From NCBI RefSeq assembly GCF_904846215.1, contig NZ_CAJGZK010000014.1, positions 18,800 to 82,799 of the forward strand: a stretch of 64,000 nt of DNA, in the 5' to 3' direction. The notes beneath the pieces are model-generated. The model was not told where the DNA came from, made no database searches, and saw only the letters and a list, made by a program, of their open reading frames with translations. How positions within the stretch are numbered: position 1 is the stretch's first letter; every line of letters starts with the position of its first letter. Positions 56,745 through 64,000 of the stretch are shown here, one piece after another. The stretch comes from Psychrobacter glacincola. GTDB lineage: Bacteria; Pseudomonadota; Gammaproteobacteria; Pseudomonadales; Moraxellaceae. The translations under genes and the position numbers were made by a program.

Positions 56745-56879
56745 TGACAGTACTCATCCTTGAGAATGTATGGAGTTCACTTAGTTACTCTAAAATCAAA
56801 GCTTGTGACCTATTTTCAACCTGTCCTACGATTTAGCTGCTAGCTATAGTGCTAGTAGCAGTGCTAACACAAGTACCAA

Positions 56880-57758
56880 CTATACTTTTTTCTGTTTGAC
56901 TTGAGAAAAAATACCGCCTGGACGTATGATCAACACAATCAACATAACCGCATAGGGTGCAATCTGACTAAGACCTAACGGTAGATAACGACCGGCAAAT
57001 GGTTCTATCACACCTATTAATAGTCCCCCTACGAGGGCACCAGGTAGAGAGCCTAGACCACCAATCACAGCAGCGGCAAAAGCTTTGATACCGAATAATA
57101 AGCCGATGGAGGGTGAAATAGCACCTTTGGCTGCAAACAATATACCAGCAAGTGCAGCGACGACACCGGATAACGCCCAAACAATACCGTTGATTCGCTT
57201 GACTGGAATGCCCATATAATAAGCGGCCATTTGGTTTTGGCTACTCGCTTGCATAGCGATACCAAGCCGAGTATGGGCAAAAAAGAAGTACAAAATAGAA
57301 GTGAGTGCAATGGTAGATACGATGATGATCAGGTCAACATAATTAATACTAAGCGACCCTAACGCCAACATCTTGCCTGAAAATGGTGTCTGTAATGAGA
57401 CCGGGTTATGCCCCCAAACCACACCAGCACCAAAGCGTATCAAAAAGCCGAGCGAGATGGTAAGAATGACCATAGCGAATTGCGGCTGACCAAAAATGCC
57501 GCGTAGCACGAAACGATCAAGCAGATAGCCGAACGCCCCCATAATAATGGAGGCTAAGGTAATACCTAATAGGAAAGGAAGGTTTGCTTCATCGGTGTTA
57601 ATAAAAGCTATGCCTAAAAAGGCACCGAGCATAAGCATGTCGCCTTGGGCAAAATTCACTGCCTCAGAGGCTTTGTAAATCAGTACAAAGCCCAACGCCA
57701 ACAGCCCATATATACAACCATTAGCAATACCGCTAATGAGCAGTTGTAGGATATCCAT
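56880..57758 (-). CDS. livH: Branched-chain-type ABC permease, LivH
   Basis: This is the first gene of the importer cluster on the minus strand. It encodes a 292-residue membrane permease with about eight helices. Signatures include GLLALGFVLIYKASEAVNFAQG and AVIGGLGSLPGALVGGLL. AAGGGAA precedes ATG 57758. The permease, ATPase, ligase and binding-protein genes all follow on one strand, consistent with one operon read from upstream of livH. Confidence 0.93.
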   Translation of the reverse strand: MDILQLLISGIANGCIYGLLALGFVLIYKASEAVNFAQGDMLMLGAFLGIAFINTDEANLPFLLGITLASIIMGAFGYLLDRFVLRGIFGQPQFAMVILTISLGFLIRFGAGVVWGHNPVSLQTPFSGKMLALGSLSINYVDLIIIVSTIALTSILYFFFAHTRLGIAMQASSQNQMAAYYMGIPVKRINGIVWALSGVVAALAGILFAAKGAISPSIGLLFGIKAFAAAVIGGLGSLPGALVGGLLIGVIEPFAGRYLPLGLSQIAPYAVMLIVLIIRPGGIFSQVKQKKV

Positions 57759-58185
57759 AAATTCCCTTTTGTCTTAACATTGTCATCCGTGACTCTGTTT
57801 AAATAAGCCGTCCAATTGACTGGCTTCTTAATTCAACCGCTCTTAAAGAACATCATTTTCTTTAAGCCCAAGTTGTTATATTGTTAAAAAATAGTAAGAT
57901 AAAAACACGAAATATTAACATTAACTAACAATCTTGATGCATTTACTTTATAGCAATAAAAAATCCTTGTCTATATAAAATGTACAGTCATTCACTAATC
58001 TTTTATAATCTGGTTAATTTGATGTCGTATCAATAAAGAAAAACCGAGTGCAATATGTAGAATGAGCTAAGAATAATACCGTCAACATAGACAGGGCATT
58101 GCCTCACAGTAAGCGAACTACAGCTACCCATATTAATCACTTCAAAACACGTCTATTATTACCATGATATAATTGAGACACTTTA
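57759..58185. other. Upstream regulatory region of the liv-type cluster
   Basis: About 430 AT-rich bases lie between livH and repeat copy 13. Imperfect palindromes occur near 57860 (AAAGAACATCATTTTCTTT) and near 57810 (GCCGTCCAATTGACTGGC). No regulator gene is adjacent and no convincing promoter could be picked by eye. Confidence 0.4.
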
Positions 58186-58332
58186 TATAGCCGATTCGTT
58201 TTAAAAACGATACAGTGCTATTGGCTATAAATTTTTTGCAGCCTCTGTCAGCGTAGACACAGCAAGCAAGAAAAAATTATAGCCAATAGCACGTTATTAC
58301 AATCGTATCGCTTTTATTTTGAACGGACTATA
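58186..58332 (-). mobile_element. Correia-like palindromic element, copy 13 (arm type C)
   Basis: This 147-bp element runs from TATAGCCGATTCGTTTT to TTTTGAACGGACTATA. The inner arms GTGCTATTGGCTATAA and TTATAGCCAATAGCAC are perfectly complementary, as in copy 4. The core is in minus orientation. It lies 34 bases upstream of the following flavoprotein gene. Confidence 0.9.
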
Positions 58333-58366
58333 GCACTTATCCAAACCTACTCTATAAGCCATCATC

Positions 58367-59740
58367 ATGAGTCAAACGCTAAATCAAGCTGCACCAGTTA
58401 AGCCAGATGGTCAGTCAGTAGATAATCAGTCAATAGCCAGACAGGGCATCACCAGACATTCCATCAGTAGTCACTTTGACGTCATTATCATCGGCGCTGG
58501 TGCATCAGGGCTATACTGCGCCCTCACTGCTGGTCGCCGTGGTCGTCGCGTACTGGTACTCGATCATGCCAATAAAGCAGGTAAAAAAATTCTAATATCA
58601 GGCGGCGGTCGCTGTAACTTTACCAATTATTTCGTGGAGCCGGAGCACTTTATCGGTGCCAATCAACATTTCTGTAAATCAGCACTGAGCCGTTATCCCA
58701 GTTGGGAATTTATCGGTATGGTTGAGCGGCATAAAATACCCTACCATGAGCGCGAACACGGGCAGCTATTTTGTGATGACTCTGCGCAAGATATCTTGAC
58801 TATGCTACTTAATGAATGTGCAGCGGTGGGCGTACAAGTCAGACTCAATACTCAAATCGACAGCGTACAAGCTCTCGAAAACGACAAAAAATCCCGTTTT
58901 CAATTATTGACCAGTCGAGTGCTCAGTAAAAAAGATAAGCAAGAACAAAAAGACGCACCAAAACAAACTAAGCCTGTGCAATCTGGCTTTCGCTGTGAGT
59001 CACTAGTAGTAGCAACGGGCGGATTGTCCATCCCGACAATGGGTGCGAGCGGTTTAGGCTATGAGTTGGCACAACAATTTGGTCATCAGCTAAACCCTAT
59101 CGATGCCAGTTTGGTGCCCTTTACTTTTACCGATAAAACAGGTGAGCTCATTCGCGCGTTGGCAGGTATCAGCTTGCCAGTCATTGCTAGTAATGAGCGT
59201 ATTTCATTCCGGCTACCACTGTTATTTACCCATCGCGGACTGTCTGGCCCGGCGATGTTGCAGTTGTCTAACTATTGGCAAACGGGTGAAACTATCAGTA
59301 TTAATCTGCTACCAGATACAGATATGACTCAGCTACTGCTCGACCATAAAAACTCGCATTCAAGACAGCTCATCCGTACGGTATTGGCTGATTATACGGA
59401 CAGTGCATTACCCAAAAAATTGCTTGTGGCTCTACAAACGACGCTTTGGGATGACATTAAAGACAAAGAGCTTGCCAATATTAAAGATGAGCGTTTAATT
59501 GAGCTTGGCACAACGCTTAATGGCTGGCTGCTAAAGCCATCAGGCACCGAAGGCTATCGCACTGCTGAGGTCACGCGCGGCGGCGTTAAGACCGATGAAG
59601 TGTCGTCAAAGACCATGCAGAGTAATTATCAAGAAGGGCTATATTTTATCGGTGAAGTGCTGGATGTCACAGGCTGGCTTGGCGGCTATAATTTTCAATG
59701 GGCGTGGGCCAGCGGTTTTGTTTGCGGTGAGGTTGTTTAG
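58367..59740 (+). CDS. HI0933/BaiN-family flavoprotein
   Basis: This 457-residue NAD(P)/FAD-dependent oxidoreductase has the N-terminal FAD motif DVIIIGAGASGLYCALTAG (about residues 39-57), then KKILISGGGRCNFTN and HEREHGQLFC, and a C-terminal LYFIGEVLDVTGWLGGYNFQ followed by WAWASG. These signatures define the HI0933 (YhiN/BaiN) group. A family relative acts in bile acid dehydroxylation, but the bacterial housekeeping role is unknown. The first 35 residues are hydrophilic and not conserved. No strong ribosome binding site precedes ATG 58367. Confidence 0.9.
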   Translation: MSQTLNQAAPVKPDGQSVDNQSIARQGITRHSISSHFDVIIIGAGASGLYCALTAGRRGRRVLVLDHANKAGKKILISGGGRCNFTNYFVEPEHFIGANQHFCKSALSRYPSWEFIGMVERHKIPYHEREHGQLFCDDSAQDILTMLLNECAAVGVQVRLNTQIDSVQALENDKKSRFQLLTSRVLSKKDKQEQKDAPKQTKPVQSGFRCESLVVATGGLSIPTMGASGLGYELAQQFGHQLNPIDASLVPFTFTDKTGELIRALAGISLPVIASNERISFRLPLLFTHRGLSGPAMLQLSNYWQTGETISINLLPDTDMTQLLLDHKNSHSRQLIRTVLADYTDSALPKKLLVALQTTLWDDIKDKELANIKDERLIELGTTLNGWLLKPSGTEGYRTAEVTRGGVKTDEVSSKTMQSNYQEGLYFIGEVLDVTGWLGGYNFQWAWASGFVCGEVV

Positions 59741-59760
59741 AGTATATCGATCAACCACAT

Positions 59761-59799
59761 AAAAAAGCCACCTTGCAAATTATCGCAAGGTGGCTTTTT
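59761..59799. terminator. Bidirectional terminator between flavoprotein and OYE genes
   Basis: Perfect stem AAAAAGCCACCTTGC/GCAAGGTGGCTTTTT with an 8-base loop between convergent genes. Confidence 0.93.
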
Positions 59800-59853
59800 A
59801 TTCACGAGCACTCTATTCCATTATATGAATAAAGTCAGTAATTCGATAAACGC

Positions 59854-60957
59854 TTATGCTTCCTTTAAAAAAGGATAATCGGTATAACCTTCTGTACCGC
59901 CACCATAAAAGGTTGCTGGATGCTGCTCATTGAGTGGCGCACCTTGGTGTATGCGTTCAGCCAAATCAGGGTTGGCAATATAATCACGTCCAAAGGCAAC
60001 CGCATCAATAAACCCAGCTTTGACATTTTTCTCAGCTTTTTCGGCGGTATAGCCACCAGCGGCAATGATAGTATTATCAAAGGCTGCACGAATTTTTTCA
60101 CGGAAGCCATCGTTATATGGCGTGCCACCTGCCCAATCTGGCTCAGATAAGTGCAAGTACATCGGTTGACGCTTGTTAATTTGCTCAATCATCCAGATAT
60201 TTTTGTCTTCTTCGTAGCCCGCTTCGACATTATTAAAAGTACCAAGCGGTGAGATACGAATACCGACATGATCGGCATCCCAAGCAGCGATACAGGCATC
60301 CAAAACATCTAAAGTTAGACGCGCACGATTCTCGCGGCTACCGCCATATTCGTCATCGCGCTTGTTGGTTTGCTCAACCCAAAACTGATGCAACAGATAA
60401 CCATGTGCGCCATGCACCTCTACCCCATCGAAGCCTGCTTCTTGTGCGCATTTGGTCGCATGAGCGAAGTCTGCAATGACTTGCTTAATTTCATCAAGTG
60501 TGGCTGGTCGTGGCGGTGTCGCATCAACGCGAATCGCTTGGTTCTGACTGTCACGCAATGACGTACGCACACCAACGTCGATATCAGAAGCCGAAATCGG
60601 CGCTTTGCCATCAGGTTGGACGCTTTCGTGTGCGACCAAACCCGTGTGCCATAGCTGTACCACTATCTTGCCGCCTTTTGCATGGACATTATCGACGATA
60701 GTTTTCCACGCAATCGTTTGGTCTTGAGTGTGGATACCAGGCGCGCCTGCATAGCCTTTTGCTTGAAATGAAACTTGCGTCGCCTCAGTGATAATCAAGC
60801 CTGCGCCAGTACGCTGCGAGTAATATTCTCCTGCCAAAGCTGTCGGTACATCGCTTGGCTCGACCGCACGTAAGCGGGTCAAAGGTGCCATAACAATGCG
60901 ATTTTTTAGGGTTTGAGTGCCCATTTTTACGGATTCAAATAAGTTGTCGTGTGCCAT
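59854..60957 (-). CDS. Old Yellow Enzyme family alkene reductase (NemA-like)
   Basis: This FMN enzyme reduces activated alkenes, nitro esters or N-ethylmaleimide with NAD(P)H. Signatures: N-terminal NRIVMAPLTRLRA, the substrate-binding HGAHGYLLHQF (His pair), then the GGSRENRARL segment, and phosphate-binding AFGRDYIANPDLA. At 367 residues it matches NemA. AAGG precedes ATG 60957. No nemR-type repressor gene is adjacent. Confidence 0.93.
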   Translation of the reverse strand: MAHDNLFESVKMGTQTLKNRIVMAPLTRLRAVEPSDVPTALAGEYYSQRTGAGLIITEATQVSFQAKGYAGAPGIHTQDQTIAWKTIVDNVHAKGGKIVVQLWHTGLVAHESVQPDGKAPISASDIDVGVRTSLRDSQNQAIRVDATPPRPATLDEIKQVIADFAHATKCAQEAGFDGVEVHGAHGYLLHQFWVEQTNKRDDEYGGSRENRARLTLDVLDACIAAWDADHVGIRISPLGTFNNVEAGYEEDKNIWMIEQINKRQPMYLHLSEPDWAGGTPYNDGFREKIRAAFDNTIIAAGGYTAEKAEKNVKAGFIDAVAFGRDYIANPDLAERIHQGAPLNEQHPATFYGGGTEGYTDYPFLKEA

Positions 60958-61317
60958 AAAAAAGCCTTGTTCGTTGTTATAAAAATACGGTTATAGAATT
61001 TGTTAGTCATAAATAGATAGCACTTAATCTGACGTCTCAGACTTACTTAAGCACTTTATTCATAAGCCGTGTTCTTTATAGGGCGTAGATACGAAAATTC
61101 CAAGTAAAACTTACAAACAAAAACACCAACACCCGTATATTTCCAACCTTTTAAAGGCTACTATTTACGTGGTCTTATAAGGTTATTAAGCTAATTAAAT
61201 CAATAAGCTTTGATTGATATTTGAAGACAATGACAGCTTGTATTTTATTAACTTCTTAAATAATGGTCACTGTTATTAGCAATTATTTTTTAGCATTTAT
61301 TGAAAGGATGAAGCATA
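60958..61317. other. Gap between OYE gene and the unknown lipoprotein gene
   Basis: This is a divergent, AT-rich gap of 360 bases without a repeat element. I saw no inverted repeat typical of a TetR or NemR operator and no coding frame. ATG 61263 lies in it, in frame with the next gene, but is less likely as a start. Confidence 0.35.
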
Positions 61318-62420
61318 TGCAAAAAACCATATTATCACTGACGATAGGGCTCAGCCTCTTCTTAGGTTTGAGCGCATGCCAACCCACATCAAATACGTCA
61401 CTTGAATCAAATGATCCAAAAAATGCAGAGCAGGTGAATACGCCAACCCCCATGCCCATAGAGACAACAATATCCAAACCTAGTACGCCAACAGACTCAG
61501 CCATAGACGCAAAAACCTGTTTATCACTGAGTAACACTATAAAAAAAGTGGATAACACCAGTAAAATCGACGCCATTTATGCTATCCAAAAACAGCTAAA
61601 AAGCTGTTTACCAACGGCAAGTAACGATGAAGTATTGAGTTTACTCAAAGACTATCAAACGATGTATAAACGCTTTTTATCGCATGAAACTGACATGAAT
61701 ACCGTAGAGTCTGAGCTGGCTTTTTTTAATATCCTATCCGCATTAGAACAAGATAAGAAAATACCGAAAGAGGATTTAGAGCAGATCAGTCCGCGACTAC
61801 GTTATCTTATCAGCCTTATACAGAGTGATGCTGATGTTAGCGTGCGCCACCTTGGAGAAGGTTTTTACACTTTCGATCATGATTTAAAAGCCATGGCAGA
61901 TATATTTACGCCGTATCTACTTCCTGACCAAAAAGCATTTATCGAGCGGATGGCAACAGACAATCAAGATATCTTTTGGAGCGATGTTGCCATTACCACT
62001 ACTTTTAAAGAGCTGGTCAAACGGGCGGTATTTTGGGAAGATTATGGGCAACGTTACCCCAATGGCTATGCGATAAAAGACGCCAAATTTTTATTGGATG
62101 TATATCGCAACGCGCTTTTCTTTGGCTCAAACAATACCCGCTGGGTCGATAATAATGTTCAAACGTTTACTCAGCCGCAATATCAGCAGTTGATGATGCA
62201 ACTGGCTAAGCGCCCGAATAGCGCTCTGGCAAAAGATGCCCAGACGTATCTCGAATTTTTGGTGCTATCTGATAGCGAACGTCAGCAGACATATCCAGCA
62301 CCCAGCACCGATGAAAAGGGCTATAAGCTAGACGAGCGCGCCATGGTACATTATCAGTTAAAAAAGCGATGCAGATTCCTTCTATTTGGCATGCCGATGG
62401 CGACAATAGAGAGTGCCTAG
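61318..62420 (+). CDS. Unknown lipoprotein with probable C-terminal frameshift
   Basis: I do not recognise the family. The protein begins with a lipoprotein signal (lipobox LSAC, Cys21 from ATG 61318), a Thr/Pro/Ser-rich linker, and a helical domain of about 280 residues. AAAGGATG lies upstream of ATG 61318. The annotated end (CRFLLFGMPMATIESA) looks unnatural. At 62360-62366 the 0-frame reads TTA AAA AAG, an A AAA AAG slippery heptamer. The -1 frame continues AMQIPSIWHADGDNRECLEG and ends at 62457 with a normal stop. A single-base loss, a sequencing error or programmed -1 frameshifting would explain this. If read through, the protein is about 380 residues. Confidence 0.75.
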
Positions 62421-62512
62421 AAGGGCTATTTTGCCAACTTAAACGTATCGAAGGCTAAATTTAAAACATTTAAAACATCACTTACTTTTATTTAACAGCC
62501 AATCGAATGCAT

Positions 62513-62560
62513 CAGCCATAAAAAAACACCTGATTTTGCACAGGTGTTTTTTTATGGCTG
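62513..62560. terminator. Perfect 20-bp inverted-repeat terminator
   Basis: CAGCCATAAAAAAACACCTG and CAGGTGTTTTTTTATGGCTG are exact inverted repeats with an 8-base loop. It serves the lipoprotein gene and the convergent EamA gene. Confidence 0.93.
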
Positions 62561-62580
62561 ACATGAAAGTAGTAAAGATT

Positions 62581-63477
62581 TTAAGAATTAAGCATCTTCT
62601 TAAAAGACAAATCTAAAGACAAGTAAGTACCGAATAATATCACCATTGAACCAATAATGGCTGGCGTATCCAACGCCTCATCCAGCAATAAATAGCCTAA
62701 AATAATCGCAAAAATCGGAATCACCAAGGTGATGCTGGTCGCCCGCACAGGACCGATACTTTTGATCAGCTGATTCATAAAAATCAGCGCAATGGCAGTC
62801 GAAAATACACCAATACAAACAACAGAAACCCAAGCCGTTATGCTGATGCTCTTGCCATAAGGAAACTCATAAAGCGCAATCGGTAGCATAATCACACTGG
62901 CAATGAGAAGCGAGCCTGCGGTAATCGCAACCGGTGAGACATTATCCAAGTAATTCCTAGTGATATTTGCCCCTAGCGCGTAGCCAACACAGGCCAGTAA
63001 CGCGTAGCCCATCGATAATAATCCAGAACCCGACTCAGCGCTCTGCCCGCCAAATAAGTTCTCGCTCATCAAAATCATCACACCGATCACGCCGATGACC
63101 AAACCGAGAATTTGCTTTTTTGACAGCCTGTCTTTAAAGAAGGTACTGGCGATAAAACCGCTTATCATCGGTACAGACGCATTGAGCACCGCCAATACGC
63201 CGGCGTTGACTGAGCGTGCTGAAAAAGCAAACAGGATAAATGGCACTGCAGCAGAGAACAGTCCAACCAACGTCAGTACTTTCCAATTTTCACGAATGCC
63301 TACTCTGTTCTTCTTGTTTAGTATTACAAACACCAGCATCGTGAGTCCAGCCAATACCACACGTAGGCTGGCAAAAACCAACGAGCCAAACTCAGGCACG
63401 CCAATACGATAAAAAATAAAAGACAGCGACCACATAAAGGACAAGGTAATAAAAATAATGAGGTCGCGGTTAGACAT
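62581..63477 (-). CDS. EamA/DMT family transporter
   Basis: This 298-residue inner-membrane protein has ten predicted helices made of two EamA repeats. Recognisable parts are FMWSLSFIFYRIGVPEF, ALLACVGYALGANITRNYL and LLDEALDTPAIIGSMVILFG. Family members export amino acids or other metabolites; substrate unknown. AGGAT precedes ATG 63477. A fragment of trpB lies just upstream. Confidence 0.9.
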   Translation of the reverse strand: MSNRDLIIFITLSFMWSLSFIFYRIGVPEFGSLVFASLRVVLAGLTMLVFVILNKKNRVGIRENWKVLTLVGLFSAAVPFILFAFSARSVNAGVLAVLNASVPMISGFIASTFFKDRLSKKQILGLVIGVIGVMILMSENLFGGQSAESGSGLLSMGYALLACVGYALGANITRNYLDNVSPVAITAGSLLIASVIMLPIALYEFPYGKSISITAWVSVVCIGVFSTAIALIFMNQLIKSIGPVRATSITLVIPIFAIILGYLLLDEALDTPAIIGSMVILFGTYLSLDLSFKKMLNS

Positions 63478-63555
63478 GAGATGATCCTATCAAGCATTAG
63501 ACAGTAAAAAAAACTCGATGATAACTGCTTCGTGGCTCAATAGGTGTTGTATTTT

Positions 63556-63681
63556 CTATAATGATGACAGATTTTTATATAAATCCACTTTATCCAAAAT
63601 AAAGTCAACATCCTTATCACTGCAACCCGATAGATTAACCAGAATCTTCTTATCTACTGACATATCTTTGGCGATTTTCAT
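63556..63681 (-). pseudogene. 3' remnant of tryptophan synthase beta gene (trpB)
   Basis: On the minus strand a 41-codon segment beginning MKIAKDMSVDKK and reading ILVNLSGCSDKDVDFI, then a stop, resembles the C-terminus of TrpB, whose family motif is NLSGRGDKD. The motif has decayed (RG to CS), a stop codon interrupts the frame a few codons upstream (63697-63699), and the catalytic part of trpB is absent. It is a short non-functional remnant between the EamA gene and a probable IS edge. Confidence 0.65.
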
Positions 63682-63871
63682 CGTTAATGAGTAGCGCTAA
63701 AATAGTCAAAACGATCCAATTAAACAGTGCTTTTAAAAATGCTATTATAAAATCCTTTTTTTATGGCGTGAGTGATAGGTACGACTATCGTTGATAGAGT
63801 TTAGCGTAGCATGGATAGGAAGTTTTGGGAGGTAGTTTCTAGGTGGCGATTGTATAATATAGGCTGTGCTT

Positions 63872-63900
63872 GAGAGCCTTTCCTAAAAACTGTGTAACTG
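63872..63900. repeat. Putative left inverted repeat of an IS256-like element
   Basis: GAGCCTTTCCTAAAAACTG and the following TGTAACT resemble IS256-family terminal repeats and lie about 30 bases before the partial transposase-like ORF. The right end is outside the window, so the repeat could not be confirmed. Confidence 0.35.
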
Positions 63901-63929
63901 CTTATAATCCACTAACTGGAGAATAAGCA

Positions 63930-64000
63930 ATGACTACTCAATCTGACATTAAAAAACTAGCCGAGCAAATGGCTGGCAGCATGAACAGCTTTGATGACAT
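63930..64000 (+). CDS. Partial CDS, probable IS256-family transposase N-terminus
   Basis: ATG 63930 is preceded by GGAGAATAAGCA, a good ribosome binding site. The 23 visible codons read MTTQSDIKKLAEQMAGSMNS, then FDD, and continue past the window end. The pattern of a short helical N-terminus recalls IS256-type transposases, and the upstream sequence resembles an IS256 left end. With only 23 residues the assignment is tentative; another small helical protein is possible. Confidence 0.4.
   Translation, partial: MTTQSDIKKLAEQMAGSMNSFDD

Noticed and set aside
8259..58332. CRISPR array interpretation of the repeats
   Set aside because: Repeats are far apart, about 140 bp, in both orientations, without spacers or cas genes.

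Overview
The window is chromosomal DNA from a gammaproteobacterium of the Moraxellaceae, most likely Psychrobacter. The inference rests on gene content and order: a WS/DGAT wax ester synthase, a rpoN-hpf pair, lptM-lysA-dapF-xerC, tsaD near rpsU-yqeY, ackA-pta, nadD-rsfS, and AT-rich spacers. I see no rRNA, tRNA, CRISPR array or prophage.

Layout. 1-8.1 kb: thiG, wax ester synthase, suhB, dxs, ribA, hemF. 8.1-16 kb: a cytochrome c' lipoprotein, MscS channel, glyoxalase I, beta-carbonic anhydrase, metR, fluoride channel crcB, tsaD, a cytochrome c5-like lipoprotein and an Ala-rich lipoprotein. 16-25 kb: rpsU, yqeY, a BepA-like protease, a TusA-domain protein, rpoH, a DUF423 protein, thiS, hpf, rpoN. 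25-30 kb: a nitrilase, then xerC, dapF, lysA and lptM on the minus strand. 30-38 kb: ackA, pta, nadD, rsfS, a MOSC protein, an AmiD-like amidase. 38-40 kb: a small accessory patch (charged protein, DinB-like protein, toxin-antitoxin pair). 40-50 kb: purL, a flavin-binding stress protein, pgsA, mgtC, a renalase-like oxidoreductase, acs. 50-58 kb: a branched-chain-type ABC importer (livHMGF plus binding protein) with an embedded acyl-CoA ligase. 58-64 kb: a BaiN/HI0933-type flavoprotein, an Old Yellow Enzyme, an unknown lipoprotein with a probable frameshift, an EamA transporter, a trpB 3' remnant, and the left edge of a probable IS256-family element.

Most genes are core metabolism: isoprenoid, riboflavin, heme, thiamine, lysine/peptidoglycan, purine and acetate-acetyl-CoA functions (acs and ackA-pta provide both acetate activation routes). 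Alternative sigma factors rpoH and rpoN are both present.

The outstanding feature is a dense family of about 140-bp palindromic intergenic elements: 12 with a core and one deletion derivative in 64 kb. They start and end with TATAGT/ACTATA, share a central core, and have three interchangeable arm types. In each copy the inner arms stay complementary although their sequence differs between types, which indicates a conserved hairpin. The architecture recalls the Correia elements of Neisseria. Other items worth checking are a -1 slippery heptamer in an unknown lipoprotein gene, an orphan terminator suggesting a small RNA, and a structured segment upstream of ackA.
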